The position numbers and the translations under genes were made by a program. A stretch of 64,000 nucleotides of DNA from Staphylotrichum longicolle (lineage: Eukaryota > Ascomycota > Sordariomycetes > Sordariales > Chaetomiaceae). How positions within the stretch are numbered: position 1 is the first letter of the stretch; each line of letters opens with the position of its first letter. The notes below the pieces were generated by a model that was given only the letters and a program-made list of their open reading frames with translations, did no database searches and was not told the DNA's origin. Shown here piece by piece: positions 45,112 to 57,003 of the stretch. Location: positions 4,464,001-4,528,000 of the forward strand of contig JAHCVI010000002.1 in NCBI GenBank assembly GCA_019096155.1, read 5' to 3'.

Positions 45112-47204
45112 GGCGGCAGAGGTTGATTCGGGCGGCTAGGCCGGCAGTGTTCTGGGTGGAAACTCCTTTGTGCTTTGCTGTCGAGCCCAATCAAGCGAGC
45201 GCAAGGCAACAGGGTGTGGTCAGGGTGTGGTTGATGTTCCTGAACACCACGTTACTTGACTCCTACTATCTCAGCCGTCAACACCGACATGCAACCATGA
45301 ATTCCGAAAATAGAGCCACGCGTGCGCATTCCCCATTGTCAAGGAGTCCGAGGTCGACCTCCGACACGCCGTTGAACGGTTGTGAAACATTGAGAGAGGG
45401 AAGTGCTGGTGGTGTTCAGAGCGATGATGTTCAGATATGCATGTTTGCTGACAAAAGTTACCGGGAGTCCAACCGTGAAGTGGCAACTTGGCCGGGATGA
45501 TGCAACTTTGATGACTGCACCATGCAAGCCCCCGAGCTGCCTCAGAGCCCACCCGGGACTGTGGGATCGGGTTAGGCACATGAAATCAGAGGCAGGGGGA
45601 CTTTGGGAGGACGAGCACGGATGTTAGAGGTGGGTGCATGCTCAGAGCAAGGACCCTGCGAAGCTGATGACAGCCCTCCTCCAAGGGCTTGGCGAGGTTG
45701 TCCGCAACCGTTGAGAGCAGCCCAGAGGGGCGTCTGCCCTCCGCGAGCCCTCAGTCCCCTCACCGCAACACACAAAATCCCGCTTGCGACTGGACCGGCG
45801 GGTTTGTTCGGTGGAGGCGTTTCACCCGTTCTGGAAGATTATCGAACGATACTTTCGTCGAGGTGGAGGACTCTTTGGAACCATTTTGGTTCAGCTCAGC
45901 CGAGAGACGGCTTGGAGTTGTTGAGCAGCAAGGCCTGAGCAGCCATTGGTTCCCGACGGACCTGAGCCACATGAGCTGCCTCCCGGAGAAAAACTGGGCC
46001 AGGACAGGGCCAGCACAGGCCAGCAGCGCCCACCCTCAGCACTGGCCAAGCACCGGGGGCTTGCCGGATCGGGCGCTGGCGTCTTCAATGGCGTCGCTGA
46101 AACCTCGCCAAACTTTCCGTTTTGGCAACTGTCCGGACGAAACGCCTCCACTCTCTGCGCGGAGACAGAGTCCAAGCCACACGGAGCGGCTCCAAGACAA
46201 GCATCACCGCATCCTCACCCACCTCCACTTGCTTGGCATCCACCCCGATCTAGGAAACTGACCACTGGGGGGCTGCGGTTGCTGTGAACTCGCTGGACAC
46301 GCTGCACATGCCGGCGCCGCAACAGCAAGGAAGAAGGGGAAAGTGGACTTTGTCGTGGCAGCCCTGTGGGTTCTCTCCTGCATGAGGCTGCATGATTTCC
46401 CAGCCTGACCAGGGCCATCTGTGAAAACACCGTTGCAGCCGTGGGTTCCGGCTCCCGATTTCTCCTTGCGCCTTGTGTGGACCATCCGCCGCCGGGACGC
46501 ACTATTGGGCAGGAGGGGAGGCGGTTGTGGATTCACGGCATGTGCATACAGCTCTGTAGGGGCCTTGCTAGGCTGTCTCCCCTCTTGGGGCCCTCTTGGA
46601 TGGCGCCCGGGTGCCGGAGTCAGACGCAGGAACCACACGCTGGCTCCTCTGGATGCAACATGGCATCAACCCGCAGCTGCGGGAATGGCTGCTGGGCCCA
46701 GAGGACATGCCCTCTAGTGTCGATGCAGGCCGCTCAGGCTGGGCAAGTGTAGGCGTTGTCCAAGTCGAGAACTCGACATCGGGCACGACACCCGGTAGTC
46801 CTCCCCCACAACCGACATTCCCAACTGATACGTACCGGTCAGGAGAACTCGGTCTCTGGAGTCCTCACCTCCCCTTGCTCCATCTCAACGGTCCGCCAGT
46901 TGGCGATGGCAAATTCTACAAAAGCCACTAGCGGACACCCCCAAGTTTGCCATCACGGCCTTGCAGTCATCACCACTCCTCCAACCGGGAACGCCAATCT
47001 CTTCTCTTTTCAGCCTCGCGCTTCTTAATCTTGCATAGACTGCACAGTTGCCCTCTATCCTGTTTTGCTTCGTGCCAGCGGCCCCTAATACCGTCACTCC
47101 CTACACCGGTTCTTCTCGACAAGACCAAAAAGCGGCATATTCTGCTTGCTGTCCTTGCCTTCTTCTCTCTAATACCTGTCAACTTCCCCGACAACGTCAA
47201 CACC
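45112..47204. other. Intergenic region, proteasome 3' flank and upstream of the 182-aa gene
   Basis: Two kilobases without a recognisable gene. Open frames up to 190 codons overlap on both strands and lack motifs. The last 250 bases are pyrimidine-rich and likely the leader of the plus-strand gene. Confidence 0.6.
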
Positions 47205-48228
47205 ATGGCCGACGGACGTACGTGATTTCTCAGCAGCATCCACCGCTCCCGCCCCCTTCCCACCGCTCCCCCCTGTGACATCCCCCCCATACCCCCGTCC
47301 AGTCCCCGCCACTGGACCGCCCTACAGGGCGGTTAAGGTTGTTGTGGACGCCACCCATAGGGCGGCAGTACCAAGGCCTCGGACTAACCTTCCGGCGACA
47401 CAGTCAACGAGTACCGCACTGCGCGCGTCGCCGAGCTGCTCTCGGACTTCCGCACTCTTCAGTATTACATCGCCGCGGCGCCGTGCAACCCGACCGACAT
47501 GGACGACTACTACACCGAGGGGTGGGCGGCACTCCGGCAGTGCGCGCTCGATGGGCAGCACATTCTCAACTGTGCGGCCGACGTCACTGTTCCGTGCGCG
47601 ACGGGCGGACCGGACGAACAGGCCAAGGCCGAGTTGAAGCAGTGCGTCCTCTCCCCTGTCTCATCCTCTTCTTCCAGTCCCACTCTTTCCTCCTCCCCCT
47701 TTTTTTTTCTTCAGGTTTCTCTCTCTCCATTAGTTTGCATACTAACCCGTCCCAGAGTCAACCTCGACGCGTACGCTCGCCGGCATGAAGGACAAAAGAT
47801 CTACCTGCGGCAGTCGGCGGCGCAGCGGTGGATCGACTGGCGGGACCAGATCCTCATGGGCGGCAGGCCGCACTCGGGGAACCAAGCACAACTTCGGGCC
47901 GTCGATCAGCAGTTGCGAGCTGTAAGTGTTGCCTCCATCACCCCATCTTCATCGGGTTGTTGTTTTCCCTTTCTTCAACCTCGTATCGGCCTCTCTTTTT
48001 TCCCTCTCGTATCCCCTTCCCCGTTGCCCATGACGACAGTCCTCACAACCCCCCGTTTGCTCCCCTCTGGAGCCAGTGCTGATAGCCTCGCAACAGGAGC
48101 TCGCCAACATCACCGACGAAGTCATCTACGCGGAACTGCAAGCCTCCGACATCAGCATGGGCCGCTGGACGGCCGAGGACCCGAGCCTGCGTGCGGTGCA
48201 ACGCTGGGTGCGGACCCGGAGGTGTTAG
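47205..48228 (+). CDS. Uncharacterised small protein, 182 aa, four exons
   Basis: Exons 47205-47217 (13 nt), 47404-47641, 47756-47921 and 48097-48228 join in frame. Introns have GTACGT, GTGCGT and GTAAGT donors and CAG acceptors. The product starts MADGLNEYRTARVAELLSDF and is helical and charged, with a short Cys-containing stretch (CNPTD, QCALDG, NCAADVTVPCATGG; four spaced Cys) and a conserved-looking C-terminal part (WTAEDPSLRAVQRWVRTRRC). No signal peptide or membrane span. I do not recognise the family. The evidence that it is real is the consistent splice pattern, codon bias and absence of stops after splicing. Confidence 0.7.
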
Positions 48229-48896
48229 ACAACGACAAGAAGAAAAAAACATGCCGACATGACGACACGACTGGCACGACGGTACGACGGCAGTCCTCTC
48301 TCTCACGATTCATGCCGTCAAAGACTCCACTCCCTTCTCCTTAAGGGACGACTTACTTCTCATTCGACGATGCGCGGACCATCACCCTTAATTACCAGCC
48401 TCTTTTTCTGTTTGGCATTTTCCACTTTCCCTTTTCGTTGGGGGCGCACCATTTCGGTTGCATATGGGGACAGGGCATTCTCAAAAAGGGTCTGGCTTAG
48501 ACTTTGGTTTTTCTTTTTTTTTCTTCGGTTACTGGGATACCACGGGGAATACACGCAGGGAAAAACGGTGACTCAAGGGTTCAAGGGCTTTCTTGTCTTG
48601 TACATGTTTCATGGACGGCGCGTCGGGCACGCGTCCGTTTGTACATATCAATGCCTCGGGATGTCGGGGGGCTGTGGGCAGTCAAGGGGTACCGGGGACG
48701 ACGAGCTGCCTGGAGCAGAGCGAATAGGGGCAGAATTGCGAATGGCAAAGTTGAATCTCTACTCGACAGTCTAAACATGCTTGGGTGACAACGTAGGATG
48801 CTGTATAACATTGGCACCTTTGGACAGCAGAGGAACCTGATGAACCAGTCAAAGATGGCATTTATAAAGTGCTATCCTCTCGCGCTGGTCAAACCT
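48229..48896. other. Convergent 3' region between the 182-aa gene and the TMEM234-like gene
   Basis: 3' flanks only; T-rich runs near 48511-48525. No gene seen. Confidence 0.65.
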
Positions 48897-49615
48897 CTAA
48901 CTGACGTTCTTGCTGTGCACGCACAACGCAATGCCCCCAACCGACAACAGCATCCCCAGCAGCGTGTCTGCCCCGCCGTCAGCACCTCCACCTACACCTC
49001 TTGACTTTGGTTTCGAATCGAGAAGGGAGACATACCTCGACTGATGACCTTGCCCTCGACCCACCACTCTCCCACGACGGTGAACAAGAACGCAACCGTG
49101 TTGACAATCGGCACCGTCAGGCTCAGCTCTGTACCATTCATTCCACCGACAGTCAGCAATCCACGCCCATCAAAGGCAACGCAACGCAAACCAAACGAAC
49201 CGAACCAAACCCCAACCCAACAACACAACCCAACTAAAACACCAACGATACTAATTAAAGTAAAATAAAAGAAAACACATACCAGCCTGCCCAATCAACA
49301 AAAAGAACCACACACTCCCCGTCAAGTTCAGCACCAGCGGCACCGCATACCGCGGGTTCCTCAGCAGATCCGCCACGCCCAGCGCCGCGCCGTACACGCG
49401 CGGCTTCCAGCGGCTGGCGCGGACGGCGTCGGAGGCCAGGACCGGGTGGGGCGGGGGCCGGTGGTCGCGGGCCGCGCGGCGGATGAAGGGCGTGGTCAGG
49501 CCCCAGGCGAGGCCGACGAGGAGGAAGGAGAGGATGAAGTTGATCGCGGGGGGTTGTTGTTGTTGTGGCGGGGTGGGGGCGGGGGGGGAGGGGAGGTGGA
49601 GGGGGAGGGGGTCAT
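48897..49615 (-). CDS. TMEM234-like (UPF0546) small membrane protein, start unresolved
   Basis: Three coding exons are clear: from about 49560 to 49283, 49128-49036 and 48967-48897. They encode four likely membrane spans: FILSFLLVGLAWGLTTPF with charged FIRRAA after it; YAVPLVLNLTGSVWFFLLIG; LSLTVPIVNTVAFLFTVVGEWW; and TLLGMLLSVGGIALCVHSK. This is the TMEM234 family, resembling half of a drug/metabolite transporter fold; function is unknown. The frame upstream is open to a TGA beyond 49748 but has no ATG, and no ATG occurs in any frame between 49980 and 49615. The ATG at 49615 (MTPSPSTSP...) is one frame off; one extra base in the G8/C8 run at 49581-49588 would join it and give 165 aa. Confidence 0.75.
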
Positions 49616-50460
49616 GGTGGTGACTATGGGTTGTGGTGGTGGTGGTGATGGTTGGTGATAGTGGGGGGGATGGTTGTTGAAAGAGGGCGTTAGCGTTGAG
49701 GGTTAGGGACTGGGAGGAAAGAACGAGAAGGGTCGTCGGTGGCGCCAAGCTTGCAGACGGGAGTGGAGACCGTCAAAGAGGATCCCTGGGAGCTTGTTTC
49801 TTGGCAGGAAGGCCGATGATGAAATGAGTTGAGAGCTGACAAGGCAGACTGGTTTGATGGGTTCAGCCTTTCAGCCCTATCCGATGGAAGAAAGTTGGTC
49901 GAAAAAAGGGGATTCGGATGACGCGGGATTGGATTGTTCGATGGGCCGGTTAAGTGGGTCGGCTTAAGCTTAATTTAGATGGATCATTGCACTGTTGCGC
50001 TAGCGTTAGCTAACTCTTGAGTGTACCTTTTTACGGGTTGCATTCATCAACTCAGATGGATTCCTCTGACACAGCATCGACACCACTGACCCCTCCCCCC
50101 CTCCAGATCGACATCGGGCCGAGCCACAGGATCGGCGGTGCGCTGCAGGGCTTGCGCTGCCGCAGAGTTCGGGGTGTCCGACGATGATCCTCTGTACACA
50201 CAGTCATAGTGTGCACAGCTGAGATGGATGCTGGCTGCATTTCAGGCGCATTTCAGCTCAGAGACAGACAACGGACGATGGTTGGCCGAGATGCGGGTTC
50301 CTGGCTTGCATTACCGACGCTTTCGGACTTGAGCCGGTGGCAGTTGAGAGTTTGTTTGTTTCTATCCTCCCCCGCTACCAATGGATGACCTGCTCGAAGA
50401 AAAATGATTCCTGGATCCTAAAGTCACAGCACATTGGTACGTCTCACACATTCTCTACCG
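49616..50460. other. Region between the TMEM234-like gene and the mannosidase stop
   Basis: Leader and promoter of the TMEM234-like gene and 3' flank of the mannosidase gene. It contains GAGGGTTAGGGAC near 49699. No gene is supported. Confidence 0.55.
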
Positions 50461-52416
50461 CTACCGCTTCCAACCTGTCTCCCACTTGCTCTCAAACCGC
50501 GGAAAGATGTGCGCCTCGGTATTGAAGACCACCTCGTGCAGCGGGATAAAGTCGTCCGGCGAGAAGAGCAGGTACAGATACTTGAGCGTCTCGGCCTGCA
50601 CACTCCCAGTCAGTCAATCAGTCAGTCAGCAACTCAGCCACTTAAGACGGGCACACTCTCCCCCTCAGACGCACACACACAAAAAAAAAGCAGGCGTTAC
50701 TCACCAGCCAGAAACTCTCCATATTATCCCTCAACGGCGGCGGCACCGCATTCACATCCCCCACCGACGCGAACCCCCTATCCAGCCCCGCATTCGTCCG
50801 CTCCACAAACCCCCTAAAGATCTTCCATCCCCACTCACGGTACAACGGGTCGCCCGTCACGCGCCACATGACGAACAGGCTCTCGACCGTCTCGGGCCGC
50901 TGCAGGTTGTGCGCGTCGAGCGGCTTGATCACAAAGTCCTCCTTCCACCTGGCCAGGGAATCGCTCGTGCGGCGTTGAGAGGAGCGGCGGTCCCCGGGCC
51001 GCGGCCGCAGGTCCTCCTCGGCGGCGTCGAGCCAGGCGATCTCCGGGGCGAGGCCGGTCAGTGTGACGGCGTACATGCCCCAGCAGGTCTTCATGAGGTC
51101 GCGGGCGAGTTGGATCTGGGATTCCTTTGCGGGCGTCCAGTCGGTCTGTGCGCGGGCGAGGGTGAGGGGGTGGCCGCCCGTGGCGCCGAGGGCGATGGCG
51201 CCCGGCAGGAAGCAGACGAGGTGGTCCATCTTGGGGGAGAGGGGCCCGCCGATGCCTTGAGGGAGCTCGGCCACGATTTTGAGGGCCGAGGCGCGGGTGG
51301 TGGTGATCAGGTGGGTCTGGATGCCCTCGAGGGCCTCGTTCCACATGTCCAGGTAGATGGGTTCGCGGCCCGAGGTTTGGAGGTATTGTTTGATGAGGTA
51401 CTCTGCTCGCGTCAGCATGAGGTGAGTGTGAGGGGCGGCGGAGGGGGGGACTGACCATAGTAGGAGTCGCCACGGCTGCCGAGACGGATCTCTTGCGTCG
51501 TGAACCGCCCCGTCTCGGGGTGGACAAAGATGGGCAGCAAGCCTGCCTCCATGCCGTTGCCATCGAGCACTTGCATCACCCGTTCGGCCCTGCGCCAGTA
51601 CCGCTCGTCGCCCGTGAGCTGCGACAGGTACTTCATCTCGAGCTGCACCGTGGCCGCCTCGGCCATGGACGACGAGCCGCCGTCGGGGTGCGAGGGCAGT
51701 CCGACCTTCTTGCCGAGGTGTATGCTGGCGTAGGGGATGCCCGACCGCGACTCGTACGCGGACAGAAGCCGGTCGGCCAGGTCGATGGCCTTGCTGAGGT
51801 ACACCGAGTCGCGCCGCGAGGATACGTCCGGAAGACGGCTGGCGAGGTAGTGAGCCCCCAGGAGCCCGCCCAGCATGCGGATGGTCGTCTCGAAGGTGTT
51901 GACGTCCTGGTCCTGGTCGTACGACAAGCTGCGGTGCAGCCACTTGCGGGACTCGGCCAGTTGTTCGGTCAGGTTCATGACCATCATGGTGTCGAGGCTG
52001 TCGACAATGATCCAGCCGAGGCCGCTGGGGCTCATCTGCGAGCCTTTTCCTGACACGGGATGGTACCGATCTTGGCCTGAAGCGTGCCGATGTCAGAATC
52101 AACACACCTAGTTACTCTGAAATGCGTAGGACGGGGACTCGAGGTACAACTCACCCCAGGCATACCGAGAATACCCTTGCCAGCTTGTGACGAATGCCTC
52201 CTTTACCTCATCTCGCCGGGCGTCCCAATCGACAAGCGATGCGCTGTACTGTGAGAATCCGATGGGGTTGTCTGCAATCCAACCCCGCAAGACCCATCCG
52301 ACGGCCGCAACAGCGACTACAATCACAACCCCAAAGCGTACCGGGGCCGGTACCCGAGACGCAGCTGGTTTCAAGTCTCGTCTCCGTGGGCTTTTCGTTT
52401 TCTTATTACATGCCAT
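50461..52416 (-). CDS. MNS1: ER class I alpha-1,2-mannosidase (GH47)
   Basis: Four exons (52416-52155, 52076-51456, 51402-50705, 50595-50461) give 571 aa. The enzyme trims one mannose from Man9GlcNAc2 on N-glycoproteins in the ER and feeds quality control. A basic N-terminus (KKTKSPRRRDLK) precedes a single membrane anchor (about 28-43), so type II topology with a luminal catalytic domain. Family landmarks: SWQGYSRYAWG, GLGWIIVDSLDTMMVMNLT, FETTIRMLGGLLGAHYL, GDSYYEYLIKQYL, PETVESLFVMWRVTGD, ETLKYLYLLFSPDD and VFNTEAH close to the end, with the expected acidic residues. An upstream in-frame ATG would add 53 residues; MACNKK is preferred because it puts the anchor near the N-terminus. Intron 3 contains a GTCA repeat. 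Confidence 0.94.
50607..50630. repeat. GTCA-type repeat in mannosidase intron 3
   Basis: Five to six GTCA/ATCA units within the 109-nt third intron (50704-50596), the same tetranucleotide as the 5443-5480 microsatellite. Confidence 0.8.
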
Positions 52417-54030
52417 GGCCGCCGAGATTGGCCAGAAAACTCCTGGCAGAATTGGGAAAGGGGCCGCTTGCTGTGATTTATGTGTTTGCTGGGCCATTGT
52501 GTTGGCCCTACCGTGCATTCCAAGGCAAGAGACGGGTTGTTGGTACTTCGGTTGCAACTTGAATTGTTGGCCCACGGGCGGTTAGCAAACGCGGGTCGCC
52601 ACCATGTAGAGCCCAGATCGCAATTTCAGCCATGAGGCAGAGATACACGGTCTGTGGTACGCACGAGCAGATATGCCCGGATTGGAGTCCATCATCCGTC
52701 TTGTGCTCGTGCCCGAGTTGCTGAGTTGCTGCTGCACAGCAGGCATCGTACTTCCCAGGAGAACAATGACCCCCTACCATCTTAGCAGCGGCCGTCCTGC
52801 GCGCCCTGACTTCGTTCCCAGGTCCGGCCGAGTTTACCTTCTGCATTTCCACGAGGGAGAGCGAGAGCTGTCGTTGAGCGTGTCGACTATTGCGATGGCG
52901 ACTGAGTATCCTCCGAGACCAACGATGGTTGTGGTGATTTGCTGGGTGCCGCTGGCGGCCACCTTTATCCCCTCGATCGGATGAGAGAGCAGGTTCCGGT
53001 TCCATGGGCCAAGCCTCATCACCTACGATATGAGCTACGACTTGGACATCGACCCCAAAGTGAGATGCGCCCCGCCGGCTTTGACGACGTGGTGGGTCGA
53101 CATTGTCCTGGCAGCGACTGCCAGACACCAAAACCCACCGAGGCATATGACCCCCGCGAGCTGGCGGTCCAAGGCCGCGTGTGTGCCGCCGGAGCTACCC
53201 GGGATGGGACAATGCTATCGGCTTCATGAACTGCCATAGCGAGAGATCTCTATGTTGTACCAGGTCGTAATTGGAATGCATTGGTGGGCGCGCTACCATC
53301 TTGGGCGTTGTTTGATAGCTAGTTGTTTTGTGGTACATTAATCAATCTGAGAACCAGGATGGAGTGGGAGGACTTAGGTTGTCGTTGTTGCCCGTTGCAT
53401 CCTGCCCCCCCTCCCTTTTCGCGGATTCCCAGCTTTGGCGCATCGTGAAAAAGTGGGCTCGGCCAGTGGGCACAAGCGCCCAGCCTCGCTGATTTGCGTC
53501 GCCCCCGAGCGGCCCTCGCATGCCAGCCACCAAATCCCTGGGCCTTGATTTGACGCGCAATGCCAATGAACCCAGCCACTGCGGACGCGAGCCAACCCGG
53601 ACAGAACCTGAATGGAACCTTGGAAGCATGCTGCTGGGCACCCCCTAGCGCACATCAACACGCAGGGCAATTGGATCCGTCTTGCATGTCCCGCCTGCAC
53701 CTCACCTCTCCAATCCCGGCGACCAGCAGCCAGCTGATTCTCGGTGCATTGGACCGCATTGCACTGTCGACAGCATTTCCTGCCATCTGCCTTTTTATTT
53801 TTTGTTGAGCGTTATTTACATTCCAGTGCTGGATCTGAGCCATCGCACTCTTTGTTTGCTGGTCGATCCGAGTCCTTCTTTTTGTGTTTGGGCGGGCCAT
53901 CATCGCATTGGCGGGGTAGACAGGACCCCGACTCCAAAGTAAACAATCCGATCGAGATCGACCGATCCGAGGGGAAAAAGGAACTGCGACACCGGGACAT
54001 GAGCCAGCGTCGCGCAGCACCACCGGCAAG
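52417..54030. other. Divergent promoter region between mannosidase and the C2-domain gene
   Basis: About 1.6 kb with no gene supported; overlapping antiparallel open frames up to 212 codons have no protein-like motif. The final 200 bases before 54031 look like a leader. Confidence 0.6.
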
Positions 54031-57003
54031 ATGACGACCAAGGCGAAGACACACCCGCTCAATGGCATGCACACGGCGGGCATCTTCTCGGACAGCACCA
54101 TCGACGGGCCCGAGATTGGCACTCTCGTCCTCGTCGTCGACCGCGCAAAGAACCTGCCCAACCGCAAGACCATCGGCAAACAGGACCCCTACTGCGCCGC
54201 CCGCCTCGGAAAAGAGGCCAAGAAGACCACCACCGACATCCGCGGCGGCCAGACCCCCAAGTGGTGAGTGGACCAACCCCGTTTTGTGCCTGTTGCTGCC
54301 TTTGAGCTGACCCGAGACTCGGAATCCAGGGACCAGGAGATCCGATTCACCGTCCACGACTCGCCCGACTACTACCAGCTGAAGCTCTCGGTATTCAACG
54401 ACGACAAAAAGACGGAACTGATTGGCGAGACTTGGATCGACCTGCGTGACATTATCGTCGGCGGAGGCGGCCAGAGCGATCAGTGGCACCAGCTTGCATG
54501 CAGGGGCAAGTACGCCGGCGAGGTCCGCATCGAAATCACATACTACGACAACCGCCCCAAGCCCGAGAAGCCCGCAGTCAAGGCGAAACCCCCAGTGTCC
54601 GCCGAGGTCGAAGCCGCTCCCACAACCACGGGGCCAAGGCCAGTGCCCAAGCGCCGTCCATTGCCTTCCGATCCCGTTACCGGGAAGGCCCCGGCTTTGC
54701 CTGCTCCAGAGCAGGTAGAAACGCCCCCTCGACCGCAGCCCAATGCCGCATCCGCCCCGCATCAGTCACCTCTCCCCCAACTAGAGTACAGCCCAGGTCC
54801 GCAAGCACCCGGTCAGCAATACCACCAACACCCAGACCACTCGCGCCAGGAGCCAGGCAACGAGTTCGGGGCACCTTCTCGCAGGATAGATGCGCCTCCT
54901 CAACAGTATCGGACGCCGGAGGGGCCAGAGCAATATGCAGTTCAGCACAACGACCAGGACTACAGCCCTCACTACCAGCAGCCGGCTTATGACCGCCACG
55001 ACTCGTACAACTTCCCGCAGCCCAACGACCGGGCAGCTCTCGAGGACGATAGACCGCCCCCGCCGCCCGCCCACCGGAGCCGGACGGGCAGCAATCCCTC
55101 CATGAACTCGACGTTCCAGGCGACGCCGCCTACGATGCGGCAGGATGTGTTGAAAAGCGAAGCTCACCGCAATTCCATCTCCGGCAGTTACCCTGGACGG
55201 CCCACATACAAGGCCCACGACTCTGCCCCTGCTGGCCTCGTCGGATCCCAGTATTCGAACTCGGACTATGCCCCACCCGCCCGCCATTACTCGTACGACA
55301 CGGCCTTTGAGCAGCACCGGACCATGCAGGCCACCGTCGAGGATGTGCCCGAGTCGCCCGAGTCGATGGCCAACCCGCCCAGAAGGACCTCGGATCGCTG
55401 GGCGCAGCCTCAGTCCCAATCTCAGCCCCACTTTGAACAGGACTACGATCTTACCGCCAGCCCTGCGCCGTTGAGTCTTGCCGCAAGGGTCAGCGGTGAA
55501 TCGACCCGCTACGCTCAAGCCCCCGACCAGCTGAGGTACCAGACCTCGAGCGAGTTCCACGTAGGCACGTCTGAGATCCCGTTGAGGGAGTCGCAGAATT
55601 ATGGGCCGAACTTTGGCAGGCATTCCGAGCCTTCTCTGCCCTCGCAAGTCTCTCACTCGGATCAGCGGGCGCTGACATACCGGGGCGAGCTGGACGACCC
55701 CTCGGATGGTTACTCGGTGCCTCCCGTCCCGCCATCACTGGTGCCCGGCATCGACCCGAACATGGCCCAGGAGATCTCTGAGCGCATCCACCAGGAGCGG
55801 AGGCAGTCGACCCAGACGCGGGCATACACACAACAAGCGATGGTAGAGACGCCGCCTCGGGGAAGGTCTATGAACAGCAGATACGGCCACGACGATTCAG
55901 CCGCGTACAATGCGGCGCCAGTCGCCCACAGCAGGAGCCCCGTCATGTACACCAACGGGCCGTCAACGTCCAGCGTCAACGTGCTCATCAAGTCGCGCGC
56001 CTACTCCCCGAACCCGCCGCGCGATCCTAGTCCGAATCCGCATCACCAGCACACTATCCGCCGCAAGTCTGTCAGCCCTCGGCCCCCAACCGAGGAGGCC
56101 CGGCTCTCCGGCGTCCCGTTTGGCCCTGACTCGTACGACGCTCTGAACCCGAGCGCCTCATCCGCCGCCCTCAAGGATGCCGCCGCGTCGCGGCCGGACT
56201 ACCACGAAGCGACGGGCAAGATCATCACACACGATGGCCGCGAAGTCGACCCGTCCGACCACCTGCCGATGGAGACCTGGGCGCCTGAGCCCGAGCCCAA
56301 GCAGCCCACCTCCTCCGCATCATCCGCTCGACCCTCGCCCTCCGGTCCCCAGCCCGCGCCATCCTCGGGCCGCCGTCAGCTGCGCATCGCCGGCCGAACG
56401 CAGTCCATGCTCCCCAGCAGCTCCGCCATCACCTTTTCCGGCTCCGACTTTGTCGAGCCCGCCACCCCGTCTCCGCCCGTCTCCACAGGCCGCAACCGCC
56501 TGCAGAAGAAAGCCGCGTACCGCCAATCGACGTCCGCCATCGCCCCCGTCATGTCGGGCGCCAACGGGCCCGGCACCGCCGCCTTCCGCCGACGCAGCAG
56601 CGGCGGTGCGGGCATGGAACCGACCCCGCTCGCCCCCATCCCACCGCACCAGGACAACTTCACCCCGCCCCGCCACCTCCCGCGCGCGACGACGTTTGAC
56701 TATGCCGCGGGACCGAGCAACGAGAACCACGCCCCGCCTTCTCATCACCACCACTCCCATTCCCCTGGCAGCGGCATTGGTGGAGGATATGGCACCTCAC
56801 CCGGCAGCCACCCCATCACCCACAGCACCCGCATCACCACCACAGCGAAGCGGCGGAGCATCAACATGGGCGGGGAGCCACTCTGCGCCGCCAATCCCGC
56901 CAAAGTCCCGCTTGCGCTGCCCCCTCCGTCCTCCTCCTCATCGTCGAGTGGTGCGCTGCAGCTGCACACAGCAGCAGCGTCGCGCGCAGGGCGGGATGGA
57001 TGA
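54031..57003 (+). CDS. FIC1: C2-domain protein, ingression protein Fic1/Inn1-like
   Basis: Exons 54031-54263 and 54330-57003, 66-nt intron, 968 aa. The N-terminal 130 residues form a C2 domain: GTLVLVVDRAKNLPNRKTIGKQDPYCAARLG, split by the intron before DQEIRFTVHDSPDYYQLKLSVF, then LIGETWIDLRDI. Fission yeast Fic1 and yeast Inn1 have the same layout (N-terminal C2, Pro-rich tail binding SH3 domains of Cdc15/Hof1 and Cyk3) and act in septum formation. The tail is Pro/Ser/Tyr-rich with many PxxP sites (PKPEKPAVKAKPP; PVPKRRPLPSDP; RPPPPPAHRSR) and motifs such as SRSPVMYTNG and RRKSVSPRPP. The calcium-binding Asp set looks incomplete, as in Inn1, which I have not proved. The first ATG of the C2 frame is used. 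Confidence 0.85.
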
